Notes under the pieces: generated by a model
The model's database searches: none
Told to the model about the DNA's origin: nothing
The model's input: the letters and a program-made list of their open reading frames with translations, nothing else
Position numbers and translations under genes: made by a program
In this document: in pieces, positions 34,670 to 44,600 of the stretch
How positions within the stretch are numbered: the first letter of the stretch is position 1
Layout: each line of letters begins with the position of its first letter
DNA from: Mastigias papua
Lineage: Eukaryota > Cnidaria > Scyphozoa > Rhizostomeae > Mastigiidae
NCBI GenBank assembly: GCA_964019165.1
Contig: OZ025269.1
Location: forward strand, 7,974,669-8,038,668
Reading direction: 5' to 3'
Length of the DNA stretch: 64,000 nucleotides

Positions 34670-34739
34670 GTATATATTTGCAGAATACTGGTCAGAAAAG
34701 ACACAGCAGCTTAGATGTATATATATGTATATATATATA

Positions 34740-36995
34740 TGTGTGTGTATAAGGCTGGATCCCTCCCACATAATATGTAAAACCTCTTTAGTCTTAAGCT
34801 GATAGTGTGTTCTATCTGAACCTTTAGCTTTAAATCAGGTATCATTACAAGCAGTTTTACATGCAGTAGAGCGTTGGAGATGTTTAAATGCATTAGAGTT
34901 TTTATCTGAAAAAAGATGCTCACGAACAGTAGTTGATATGTGTCGGGATGTTTCACTAACATTTACGGAATTACATTCTTTGGATTTCTCTTTGGATACA
35001 GTTTTCTCTTTTCTTTGGAACTTTTATTTTGTTGCGCTTTTTAATAATTGTAGCCTGATTGCAAAAACAAATTGAGAAAAAGCGCAATAAATAAAAGATC
35101 TAATGAAAAGAGAAAACTACTATATGAGAAAGAAAAGATAGAGAATAATATCAGGAAAGTACTGTCTGGTATCGAAGTTTGCATCTTCAAGAAATCATTA
35201 GACAGAAATATTGATCGAGAAGTTCACAGCATCGTTCGTACTCATTTAAAAGAAACTTAAGCTATGACCAAGAACTGCGTTTTACCATTTGAATCTTCTG
35301 ATACTGTTACAAACATTTCTTCGCATATCTTAACTGAAGATGAAAGGGAAGCTCTAAAATTCGGTTTCTCTCATTCTATCCCCCCCCCTTATATCAATAT
35401 AACACATTTATACCTCTTTTGAATCTATTTATGAATTTATGAAAAGCCACTTGATTGATAAGAGGACTGATAGTAAGTTGGGGGTTGACCTTTCTCACGT
35501 TGTTCGATTATATGACAATTCCTTTAAACCCTCGAATAAAGATATTCAAACTCACAATTTTTTAGAACGCCTTCGCAGTAATAAGACAGACTACATCAAA
35601 GGTATTAGTGACATATTAAGTGATAGCCATAAATTCAAGGAACTTACCATTGATCCTCCTAGAGATAGGGAGGGTAAGTTATAACGGTTTCTTCGGGAAC
35701 TTAAAAAGAAAGGTAAAATTAATACAGAAGTATATAGTAATGTTTATCCATCAGGCTTACAACCGGCGCTAATTTATTGTCTTCCTAAAATGGACAAGAT
35801 TAAGTCTTCAACTGAAGTACCACTATTTCCACCTATTGTATCCTCCATCAATACCTGCAATTATCGTCTAGCTAAATATCTTTCCACTCTTCTCCAACCT
35901 CATTTACCTACCACATGTACTATTTCTAGCACTTTGTCTTTTGTCCGAGAACTCTGCACTATCAATCTTTCTAATAAATTCATGGTTTCTTTTGATGTTG
36001 CTAGCTTATTTACTAATATGCCCCTCTAGGAATCTATTAATCTCGCAGTGTCTTACAGTACATAAGGAAACACTAGCCTCAGGTTCTCTCCAAATCTGAA
36101 CTTACTAAATTGTTTTCAATTGCTACTTCTCAAACCAATTTTCTTTGAATGGTTAGGTGTTTGATCAGATAAATGGTGTTGCCGTGGGCTCTCCATTTGC
36201 ACCTCTGTTGGCTAATCTTTTCCTTGGACATTATGAAAATATCAGGCGTAAACAGTATCATGGTCCTTCCGCTCTTTTCTATCGACGTTATGTTGATGTC
36301 ACATTATGTGTTTTCAACACTGAAAATGACGCTTTATCTTCTGTTGAATTTCTTAACTCACAGCGTCATAATATCAAATTTACGATGGAAAAGCGAGTTA
36401 ATAAGAGTTTGGCTTTCCTTGATATCTGCATTGATAATAGCGATCCATCTTGTCTATAAACTGTAATGTTTCATAGAACGGCTTTCACTGGAACTTCTTC
36501 AGCTTTACTTTTTTTTCGTACAAAGTTGGGCTTGTTCGCACTTTAGTGGATAGAGCTTACAAAGTCAACAGCTCTCTTCTTTCTTTTACTATTGATGTAA
36601 AAAAGTTGACACATATATTTAAAAGGAATAAATTTCCTGAACGTCTAATAAATAAGGTAGTTAGTACCTATCTTGACATAAATAATACTTTTGCATTATC
36701 TGACAGCAATGACAGAAACTCCGTGCATTGACCAAAAGATACTGCAATAATCTAAAGATTAAACTATTATTTTCTTCCTTTAAGATTAAAAATTAATTAT
36801 GGTAAAAGACTTGCCTAGATTGCTACGTTCTTTTGTTGTCTATAAATTTACTTGTGCGGAATGTAATTCGGTATATGTTAGTGAAACATCCTGACACATG
36901 TAAAAATGCTTGTAATGAGACTTGTTTTAAAGTTATAGATTCAGCTAGAACACACTATCAGCTTAAGATTACAGAGGCTTTACATGTTATGTGGG
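34740..36995 (+). mobile_element. Penelope-like element with an inverted 3' fragment at its left end
   Basis: The body on the plus strand (about 35060-36995) encodes an RT followed by a GIY-YIG endonuclease. At 34750-34990 the minus strand carries a second copy of the 3' end (YVSETSRHIST then EHLFSDKNSNAFKHL and [16 protein letters not shown], frame-broken), i.e. inverted. Both outer ends finish at the same sequence, GTGGGAGG, and pass into (TA)n. Such partial inverted copies are known for Penelope elements. Confidence 0.85.
35072..36995 (+). pseudogene. Penelope-like RT + GIY-YIG polyprotein, broken
   Basis: Pieces in order: LLYEKEKIENNIRKVLSGIE (35072-35260), LSHVVRLYDNSFKPSN, GLQPALIYCLPKMDKIKSST, PPIVSSINTCNYRLAKYLST, FMVSFDVASLFTNMPL, then a stop; FDQINGVAVGSPFAPLLANL; the catalytic box YRRYVDVTLCVF (YVDD expected, second Asp lost); RAYKVNSSLLSFTIDV. 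The endonuclease piece VVYKFTCAECNSVYVSETS (about 36830-36890) is followed by a TGA and, in another frame, [15 protein letters not shown]. At least four stops or shifts. Not functional. Confidence 0.88.
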
Positions 36996-36997
36996 AG

Positions 36998-37376
<379 letters not shown>

Positions 37377-37393
37377 GTAACTTTCTCTTCCAG

Positions 37394-37488
37394 GTAATGT
37401 TGAATCTATCCTGCTTTCTTGATGATATAGAGCGAGATGAAGAACTAATGCAACTTTATTTGAGAGGCATTACTTCAGACACGGTAAC
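37394..37488 (+). CDS. RPAP1: RPAP1 exon (d)
   Basis: Acceptor tctcttccag; donor AAC|gtacgta. Starts in phase after Ser of exon (c): [31 protein letters not shown], with AC left to join A of exon (e) as Thr. An alternative donor at 37484 was rejected because exon (e) would then be out of frame. Spacing to RCPFFYLVAV equals that of vertebrate RPAP1 from memory. The preceding 370-bp (TA)n tract replaces most of the usual branch-point region. Confidence 0.88.
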
Positions 37489-38172
37489 GTACGTATACAC
37501 TGTTCTACCCCTTATCAAGTCATGTGTACATTATTAGTTCCTGTCATTTTAGGTATGTTGTTTGACTGTGTATAATATTGATAATGCGATTGTTTATGAT
37601 GTTTATCATCTGCAATTGTTTATACTTCTGATCAAGTGTAGATATTTTTGGTTCTGATCAGATGTAGTTGTGTACATTGTGGATAATGGAGTTGGGCCTT
37701 ACCCCATCCTCAAAGGCAGGCTCAAGATAGATAAAAGCAATGAATGTCTATATTATTGATAATTTTAATTCTTTACGTTCTTCATTATGTTATTGTTGAT
37801 AGTAGTGTTGATTGTTTGTATTTTTGTTATGGTGATCACATCAGATCGTAATGCTAAGCACTTGCAGTTTTTCTTCCGGCTATCATATTCGACTGGTTAT
37901 AGTTCTAATAGTATGTGATTGTTTATTGCATTGATCACGTGTCATCGTCTATGGTATTCAATATTATCTGGCTATTCATTATTTTTGGCATTTGCTATAG
38001 CTTGTGATATTCATCAGGTATGGTTGTTTCTGATGAACTTTGGATATATCCTTTAGCCCTTTTACTTAATTGGTACACTTAGCTCTTTCTCAGAGTTGGT
38101 TTGTCATGGCAATGAAATTCTATTGGTTAGCATAAAGCTCTTAGTTTATGATACTTCTTTTATTCTTTCTAG

Positions 38173-38251
38173 ACCTTATCGGTGCCCCTTTTTCTATTTG
38201 GTAGCCGTGAGCCACTTAAATCGCTTTATTTTTGATGCAGAACAGGCAAAG
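38173..38251 (+). CDS. RPAP1: RPAP1 exon (e)
   Basis: Acceptor tattctttctag; donor AAG|gtttgtt. Gives (T)PYRCPFFYLVAVSHLNRFI then FDAEQAK. The pattern P-x-x-C-P-x-x-Y-x-V-A-V-x-H-x-N-x-F-I-F is a hallmark of the RPAP1 C-terminus. Confidence 0.9.
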
Positions 38252-38575
38252 GTTTGTTACTCTAGAAATTAAATAGGTTTAATGGCTCATGCTCATCCGA
38301 AGGAATGTGGTGCAAATTTTGTCATATACGCAAAGTGATTAGTGTTGATAATGCACTTTTGTGACGTATAGGTTGAATTTCATATCTACAGCCTTGCTAA
38401 AAATAAGCAGTAAATGCTTTACCCCTTACAGGGAGTAGTTGTAAGTATCGTCCAATGGCTTCTTTGTTTAGATTCATTCTAATTTCTATCATCGTTTTGG
38501 GCTGTTTAGATAAGCTTTAGTTAGCAAGTTTAACTATTGTTGTAGTGATATTTGGATCTGTTCATCGTCATACAG

Positions 38576-38647
38576 GGGTCTTTAGATGTATGGATTTCCA
38601 AATCAAGCCTTCGTCTTTTGAACCGTGTCATTTCTATGAAGTGTGAG
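38576..38647 (+). CDS. RPAP1: RPAP1 exon (f), 24 codons
   Basis: Acceptor cgtcatacag; donor GAG|gtaagtt. Starts and ends in phase 0: GSLDVWISKSSLRLLNRVIS then MKCE. Weakly conserved, but phase and predicted spacing to the last exon (16 residues from LLNR to the IILFEAVDASLTKGF block) fit the family. Less certain than its neighbours. Confidence 0.65.
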
Positions 38648-39810
38648 GTAAGTTTTATTTTTCTTTCCAGAAGTAGTTTTTGAATTATCATTACTACTTG
38701 ATGAATGTTAAGGTGGTCCTCAGTTTATGTACGTAGAGAGCCTTCACCTCAATTCAACAACAATGTGGATAATGCCATCATTTTACATCGCCATCATCGT
38801 ACATTATTCCGTCATATTGCACTGTGCTATCACTGTGTCGCGCCTTCACCCTGCATAGCACCATTATATCGTTGCTTTTGTGCATAGTGCTATCACCGTG
38901 CATATCGCCATCATCGTGCATAATGCTAACATATATACCGCTATTATCGTGTACATACAGACCGTAGTCAACACTCCTTGAGCGTAGAATTGCCCTCTCA
39001 ATTGCATCTCTTTGTATTAATTTTCTAAAGCTGCTATGTGACGAAATCGAATCCTCAGGTAATGAGTTTGGTATCCATTGTGCTACCCTTGAGTGAATTT
39101 GCTGAAGTGCACTTCATTTCAGTTTCATTATTTTGGCGTCTTGAAAATCATCTTGTTCCCACTGTGAACGACACTTACAATAGACTAGACCTTACAAACT
39201 ACATAGGGAAAAACAGGCACCTGTGGTAAAGCTGGCAAACGACCATGGTCTTCCCTCCTTGCGTAATTTGTGAATTGTTTGTGGAGTGGCCCCACACCAA
39301 GGCAATGAAGATGGCACTTGCTCTTTTACAAGCACAAGTCACCAATAACTATGCAAATGACCATCCACTCATCCCATCCCATCCTGACCACCCACTCATC
39401 CCCAACAGACCCCACATTCAGCATATAAGGAAGGGAAGAACTGTTGCAACTTACGTTTGACGTTCATTGAAACAGCTGGGTTGTTTTAATATATGATCTT
39501 ATGGCCTCCAATGTCATTCTGTTGGTAAATATATTCAGTTGTGAACTATCATATATAAGGATATTACATAAATTCATATCATTGATATCCAGAGCAAGGA
39601 TTTCTCACAGCTGGCCAGAGAGATGGCCAAGCATTCACTTAAACTGAAGGCAGTGCAGAAAAATGTGTTCTTTGTCCTCTTTTCCTGTACCTCGATTGCA
39701 CATTGGGGTTAGACTGTAAAGTTATGCCTGATGCTTGAGCATCTAATGCACTAGGCCGTAATTGAATTTTTGTTGTAGGAGAATGGCAGAGTTTTTGACA
39801 ATAGCACCTA
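38648..39810. other. Start of the 24.1-kb last RPAP1 intron
   Basis: No supported gene. The open frames at 38705 and 39245 match nothing I know. Confidence 0.4.
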
Positions 39811-39960
39811 CATTAATCCCGAAAAATTTCGGACGGTAAAATTTCGGACGTTTTATTTTCGGACAGAAAATTTCGGACCAAAATTTGAAGATTTCGGACT
39901 ATTTCGGACAAAAATTTCGGACAAAGTGTGCCAGATGAAAAGTAATTTCGGATAAATGTC
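39811..39960. repeat. Left TIR and subterminal ATTTCGGAC repeats of the pogo-like element
   Basis: About eight copies of (A/T)ATTTCGGAC-like motifs within 140 bp, spaced 8-25 bp. The right end has three copies of a 32-bp unit containing CGGTAAAAATTTCGGACGG (42663 onward). Likely transposase binding sites (inference). Confidence 0.75.
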
Positions 39961-40062
39961 TTAATTAAAAATTTAGGTTTTCGAAATAACATCTCCAATA
40001 AAGCATTATAAATAGTGATAAAATATCAGTGTGATTGCACTTATGTAGTCTTATTATGTGTT

Positions 40063-41535
40063 CTACTCATCTGAATCAAGATCGAGGAAAGGATCTTCAG
40101 GTTCAATATTTGATGCAATTGCAGCTGTAATTCCAGAAACATCGAAGCCCTTTTGTATCAGATCTGATTGGTTTCTCAAATGATCATATAACCCAATCAA
40201 CCACCTTGCATGGACTGCTTTCAAGACAGATAATGTTGTCTTTATTTCAATTGAATAAACATCGACCCCTGCATTGATCTGCTGCGTAATTTCCTTGGCA
40301 TACCACTCCTCAAATTTTGTTGTTAAGAATTTCTTGGCAACTCCATTAATGGTAAGGTCGAGTGGCTGAAAATGATGTGTCATATTTGCAGGGACAAATA
40401 CCACTTCGCATGAATTTTGCTCCATCAAGTGTAATACCATCTCTGTTTTGTGAGCTCTGAACACATCAAAGATCAGAAGAGCCTTCTGATCTGCTGCCAA
40501 ACCGTGCTCCACTTTTTTTGATGCAATGAATGGAAAGATCACCTCTTGCAAGAGCTCAATGACTTTTTCCTGATTACTCCAATGATTCTCTGTGTAACAT
40601 ACATTGAATCCATCAGGAAATTCTATTTCTCGTGGAAGACAACGCGCTGTTTTTCCCTGATATATCAGTTGCATTGGTAGAAATATCCCCGATTTCGTTA
40701 CTGTGAAGGTTCCAGTAATTTGCTTCTTCTTACCCTTGCTAATAAGGGGAACACTCTTTGCTCCACGTTGGTGCAGTGTGTGATTTGGAGAGCAAATATA
40801 TGACAATGGCGTCTGGTCAAAATTTATGATGAGATCATCAGGAATATCATGCTTAGATTGCGCAGCTTTTATTTTACGTTGAAAGTCTAGTTTTACCTCG
40901 CTTATAATCCCTGGGGCAACTGGAAGTTTTGATGTTGTGGCACATCTACGGGTCATCTTCTTTCCTTCTTTTTCCATCCTGTAGAGTACATTTTTTCCCC
41001 AGTCACTGTTAAGGCTCAAATAACCCCCATACTCGATCAAAATGCTGCGATCATTGGCAATTACAACTCCCTTTGCAATTGAGTTAATAACAGAAGCAGT
41101 TACTGGTGCTCCTTTGAGACGTAATGCTTCAACCAAAGTTATTGTTTTTTTCATTAGGTCTTCGGGCATCAATGCAGGCCGACCTCTTTTCCGGCTGCTT
41201 ATTGTGCTTGGAAGCTGTCCCGTTCTTTTCTGAGCACTTTGTGCTGCCTTTTTAAAGTCACTGATTGACTGCTTAGTTAAATGAGGGTATTTCCCCTTAA
41301 GTTTTCGCAGAGTTTCTGCAACACCATGAACTGTTGCAAAGCTTCCAATTTCCGCTTTCTCTTCACCAGTCCAACGTCTATATTTCCCTCGTTTACTGCC
41401 CTTTCCTTCTGCTTCTTTTAGTTCATGCACTACTTGCTGTTTTTCGGTCTCAGTCACCAAACTCAGAAACTCACTTTTCTGAAGCTCTTCAGACGGTTTC
41501 TTTTCAGCCTGTTTGAAGTACTTCAAGAGAGACAT
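40063..41535 (-). CDS. pogo-like DDD transposase, 490 aa
   Basis: Starts at the ATG at 41535 and ends at 40063. Residues 1-8, MSLLKYFK, resemble a PCNA-interaction motif, a property reported for Drosophila pogo. About 50-160 holds basic helical sequence with RKYRRWTGEEKAEIGSFA-type and TKQSISDFKKA helix-turn-helix segments (DNA binding). The DDE_1-type catalytic core spans about 200-420: LIINFDQTPLSYI (D240), ALLIFDVFRAHKTEMV (D357) and HHFQPLDLTINGVAKKF (D393). The last two are 35 residues apart. An acidic C-terminus ends the protein (EPEDPFLDLDSDE). It would cut and paste DNA flanked by the TIRs into TA sites. All three catalytic acids are present and no disruption is seen. Confidence 0.92.
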   Translation of the reverse strand: MSLLKYFKQAEKKPSEELQKSEFLSLVTETEKQQVVHELKEAEGKGSKRGKYRRWTGEEKAEIGSFATVHGVAETLRKLKGKYPHLTKQSISDFKKAAQSAQKRTGQLPSTISSRKRGRPALMPEDLMKKTITLVEALRLKGAPVTASVINSIAKGVVIANDRSILIEYGGYLSLNSDWGKNVLYRMEKEGKKMTRRCATTSKLPVAPGIISEVKLDFQRKIKAAQSKHDIPDDLIINFDQTPLSYICSPNHTLHQRGAKSVPLISKGKKKQITGTFTVTKSGIFLPMQLIYQGKTARCLPREIEFPDGFNVCYTENHWSNQEKVIELLQEVIFPFIASKKVEHGLAADQKALLIFDVFRAHKTEMVLHLMEQNSCEVVFVPANMTHHFQPLDLTINGVAKKFLTTKFEEWYAKEITQQINAGVDVYSIEIKTTLSVLKAVHARWLIGLYDHLRNQSDLIQKGFDVSGITAAIASNIEPEDPFLDLDSDE

Positions 41536-41990
41536 TTTTGCTGCTGTATTCTGACTGGCTGCTTACTAACCTTACAAAAGGCAATGTTTCTATCGCATGC
41601 ATAAATCTCAAGATTTAAGATCTAATCCACATGATATTTCCGCGGGAACCCTGAACGGATATCTGTTAGCTCAAGGTGGACAGGTGAGCACCAATAGATG
41701 GCTCATTGAAAATACCAGACCAATTAGAGCATTGACATTTGCAGAAACTGAATTATTTTTGTGCCATAATGATGTGCTGTGCTGTTGGTCCATACTTTTA
41801 GTATGATGTATCAGAATTCTATTTACGTTCAGTTAAATCGTTTGACACCTAATTCGCAACAGAATTTACTACACCTGGGCAGTCAGTGTTTGACGATCTT
41901 TGAAATTCTCTGAGGTAGACCCCCTTGGCAGCTTCGACTCGGATAACTTTGCTTATAGAATTGAAAGGGTTTTACCTGAAGAGCTAGAAA
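41536..41990. promoter_or_regulatory. Shared upstream region of the two transposon genes
   Basis: The 455-bp spacer between the divergent starts must hold both promoters. An open frame at 41597-41806 on the plus strand might be a 5' exon of the accessory gene, since a stop lies in frame just before the ATG at 41991; no clear donor was fixed. Confidence 0.5.
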
Positions 41991-42566
41991 ATGCAATCCA
42001 GTTTTCAGAAAGTTATTGGCTGCAGAGGATGGCACGTGTACGGAAAAAATGTCTGGACCAACCCTAAACGAGGAGATAAACTTTTTGCAGTTAAAGAGAA
42101 AAATCCACAAGCCTTGACTGTAGACCCATATTCAATTGCATGGATGTTGAAAAGAGTGGACAAACTATCACCAGAAGTAGTGGGCCACATTCCACAGGAG
42201 ATTTCACGTTTTGTTTGGTTTTTCCTGGAACGCGGGGGAACAGTCAACGGTGAAGTTCTAGATGGAAAATGTCGCAGGTCTCCTATTGCCAATGGTGGTT
42301 TAGAAATCATCTTAAAAGTTTCTTTTTGTATTTCTGATTTGAAACGAAGATATTTAGAAAGGCTTATGGAATTGATTAATAAAAACTATGATGCTTCTGA
42401 AGGTGAATTTGAGGAAATCCTGGAAGCTAATCTAGACTCACAAGAAAGTGATTCGGATGATTTAGGAGAACCTGGACCTATGATTATGATAGATGATGAG
42501 TGTAATCATACTGAAGGTGACTCGCCTGTTACGAAAAATCCAGATGTACTCATAATTGATGACTGA
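41991..42566 (+). CDS. Accessory protein with HIRAN-like domain, 191 aa
   Basis: ATG at 41991, with an in-frame TAG at 41985-41987. Residues about 5-105 resemble a HIRAN domain: VIGCRGWHVYGKNVW, a core LFAVKEKNPQALTVDPYSIA, then VGHIPQEISRFVWFFLERGG and GGLEIILKVSF. In HLTF/Rad5-type proteins HIRAN binds 3' ends of single-stranded DNA at damaged or stalled forks. The C-terminal 60 residues are very acidic (SQESDSDDLGEPGP). It lies inside the same TIRs as the transposase and is transcribed away from it, so it probably serves the element. Role unknown; domain call from pattern only. Confidence 0.65.
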   Translation: MQSSFQKVIGCRGWHVYGKNVWTNPKRGDKLFAVKEKNPQALTVDPYSIAWMLKRVDKLSPEVVGHIPQEISRFVWFFLERGGTVNGEVLDGKCRRSPIANGGLEIILKVSFCISDLKRRYLERLMELINKNYDASEGEFEEILEANLDSQESDSDDLGEPGPMIMIDDECNHTEGDSPVTKNPDVLIIDD

Positions 42567-42813
42567 GAAACATAACGTAAATTGTTCGCTTTTTCTGCTT
42601 TTTGTCTTTGCATATTGTTGTGATTAAAGCTTCAGGTAAAACTTTAGAAAGGTAAGCATTGAGCACGGTAAAAATTTCGGACGGTAGAAATTTAGCACGG
42701 TAAAAATTTCGGACGGTAGAAATTTAGCACGGTAAAAATTTCGGACGGTAAAATTTTCGGACTCCATCTTAGTCCGAAAATTTTACCGTCCGAAATTTTT
42801 CGGAATTAATGTA

Positions 42814-44589
42814 CCAGTACCTTCCAGAAAGTCATAAAACATTTGATAGAATCCCTGTCATCAGCTTCCACATCAAAGGCAAGCAAGTTATTGGTCGATA
42901 ATTGTCGACCGCACTTCCTTTGGTTGGGCCTTTTAAGCATAGAACTGTCTTTCCAGTTGTCATCGATTCTAGAATCTCAACTCCATTGTTAAGTAAGCCG
43001 TTGAATTGATCAGCCATTCTTTATGCAACTCCGTGAAATTCTTCAACCAATACCCTTGAACCCCATCAGGTCCTGGAAATTTCCCGTTCGGAATCTTTTT
43101 TAGTTGCTTAGTCACCATATCAATCGTGACTTTAGTATCATTCTGTTTCTCGTCATTTTTATTCGATCTCAAATCTTTCAGCCATGCAGCTTCCCTCTTG
43201 TGATGTACTTTCCTACCCCATATGCTACTCCAAAATCGTCTACTTTCATCAGCATCAGGTTTTTCAACACTATTTACCTTTCCGTTTAACTGTTGGTAGA
43301 CCTGTTTTTGATCTTGCTGGAACAATCTGTTAATTCTGTATTGCTCAATTCTCTGGTCGTATCTTTTGATTTTCATAGACTTAGCTTGTAATCTCTGTTT
43401 GAGCTCCTCCAGTACCATACCCAATCCTTTTTTCTTGACCTTATATTTATCCTCAAGTAACTTATACTTTTCTGTTCTCTTAAGAGCGCCCTTTCTCTTT
43501 CTTTCCAATATATTCACATGTTTTCGTAGCTCCTTAATTAATTCATTTATTCTTCTTTTTCACCATGGCTCTTTCTTGCCATTAGCTCTTCTACGCACAG
43601 GTTTGAGACCTACTTTTTTTCCAATCAAGATAGTACAAGCCTTTAGTAAATTATTTGTTCCAGTTACACTTTCCATAGCAACGTTTGTCAAAACTCCATT
43701 AATACTCTTTACATGCTCCCTGAGTAATGTTCTGTCAATCTTCTTAAACCCTTGTAACTCAATTTGAAGATCATTTTCAATAATGCTATTTAGTTCCTTA
43801 ATAATCTCTCTATCCTCATTAGTCAGCTCTTCTATATTTGCAGAAATCAAACAGGCATCGTCCTTCACAATGTTATTCACTTCCACTACTTCCTCTACTA
43901 CATCACCTGTATAATTGTCAGTCCCTTCAACAACATTTACATTCCATACTCTATCCTTAATTTCAGCGAGCTGTAGTGCAGTCAACTAATTATTTTTACG
44001 TATGAGTCGAGCCCGGTCACAATTGCGTTCAGTGATATTAAAGCTTTGACGTTCTTTCCAGATACTATGCATCCTTCGTCTGTAACCCCTAACAGGTTTA
44101 CCATTGTCATCAACAGGATTACTTAAGTAATAGCACTCCATAACAGCTATGTTCATTTCTTTACTCCAACCTGTTCTAGTAGTAGCCGGATGACGACCGG
44201 GCCCACGCTGCTCACCCATGGGACACCTGCCGGACGTGGCACTTTCAGCACTAATACTTCCAGCACCATTCACGTCGTTGTTTCTATTAGTAATATTTTC
44301 CATAACACTCGAATTGGCGGTAGTGTTGATAAGGTTTCACCACCACCAGTATTTTTATTGAGACACCATATCTAGGAGGATTGCAAGCCAAGACTAACGA
44401 GCCCCTCCCACCCATGAAGCAGACTAACCCTCGCCGGACGCCAACCCGGTATTTCAAGGTCTCGGGGAGAGCTAACAGGTACTACACCTTGCTCGAGGGT
44501 GACCTGGAGGTAGTTGTGGCTAAGGGTAACCTCATTATCCAACGTCGGAGCTCCACAACCGGATGCAGTTTAATGTCATATCCAGGACA
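42814..44589 (-). pseudogene. Element F: 3'-truncated copy of element C subfamily
   Basis: The leader (44589-44304) and coding region (44303-42814) nearly equal element C over the N-terminus, linker and first RT blocks (PGPDGVQGYWLKNF, YRPITCLPLMWKLM). Lesions: W to stop at about 43986 (KNN*LTAL), W to stop at about 43558 (EPW*KRR) and a frame slip near 43000. It ends at the TA adjoining the pogo-like element, so the 3' two thirds are missing. The DNA left of the pogo element is not its continuation, so more than a simple insertion occurred here. Confidence 0.85.
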
Positions 44590-44600
44590 TATTATTATTA
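44590..44600. repeat. (ATT)n between elements F and G
   Basis: A short tract of about four units on the boundary of the F leader and the 3' end of G, both minus strand. Confidence 0.85.

Larger units (their letters stand above)
39811..42811. mobile_element. pogo-like DNA transposon with two divergent genes
   Basis: Terminal inverted repeats: left CATTAATCCCGAAAAATTTC (39811 on), right inverted CATTAATTCCGAAAAATTTC (from 42811), both continuing GGACGGTAAAAT. TA flanks each end (39809-39810, 42812-42813), the duplication of the pogo/Tc1-mariner superfamily. Length 3001 bp. Inside, a transposase runs left (40063-41535) and an accessory gene runs right (41991-42566), divergently, from a 455-bp shared spacer. 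Both frames and ends are intact, so the copy looks young and possibly autonomous. Confidence 0.9.

Noticed and set aside
37394..37483. Donor at 37484 (ACG|gtaacg) for RPAP1 exon (d)
   Set aside because: It would put exon (e) out of frame; the donor at 37489 (AAC|gtacgt) joins in phase and keeps family spacing.
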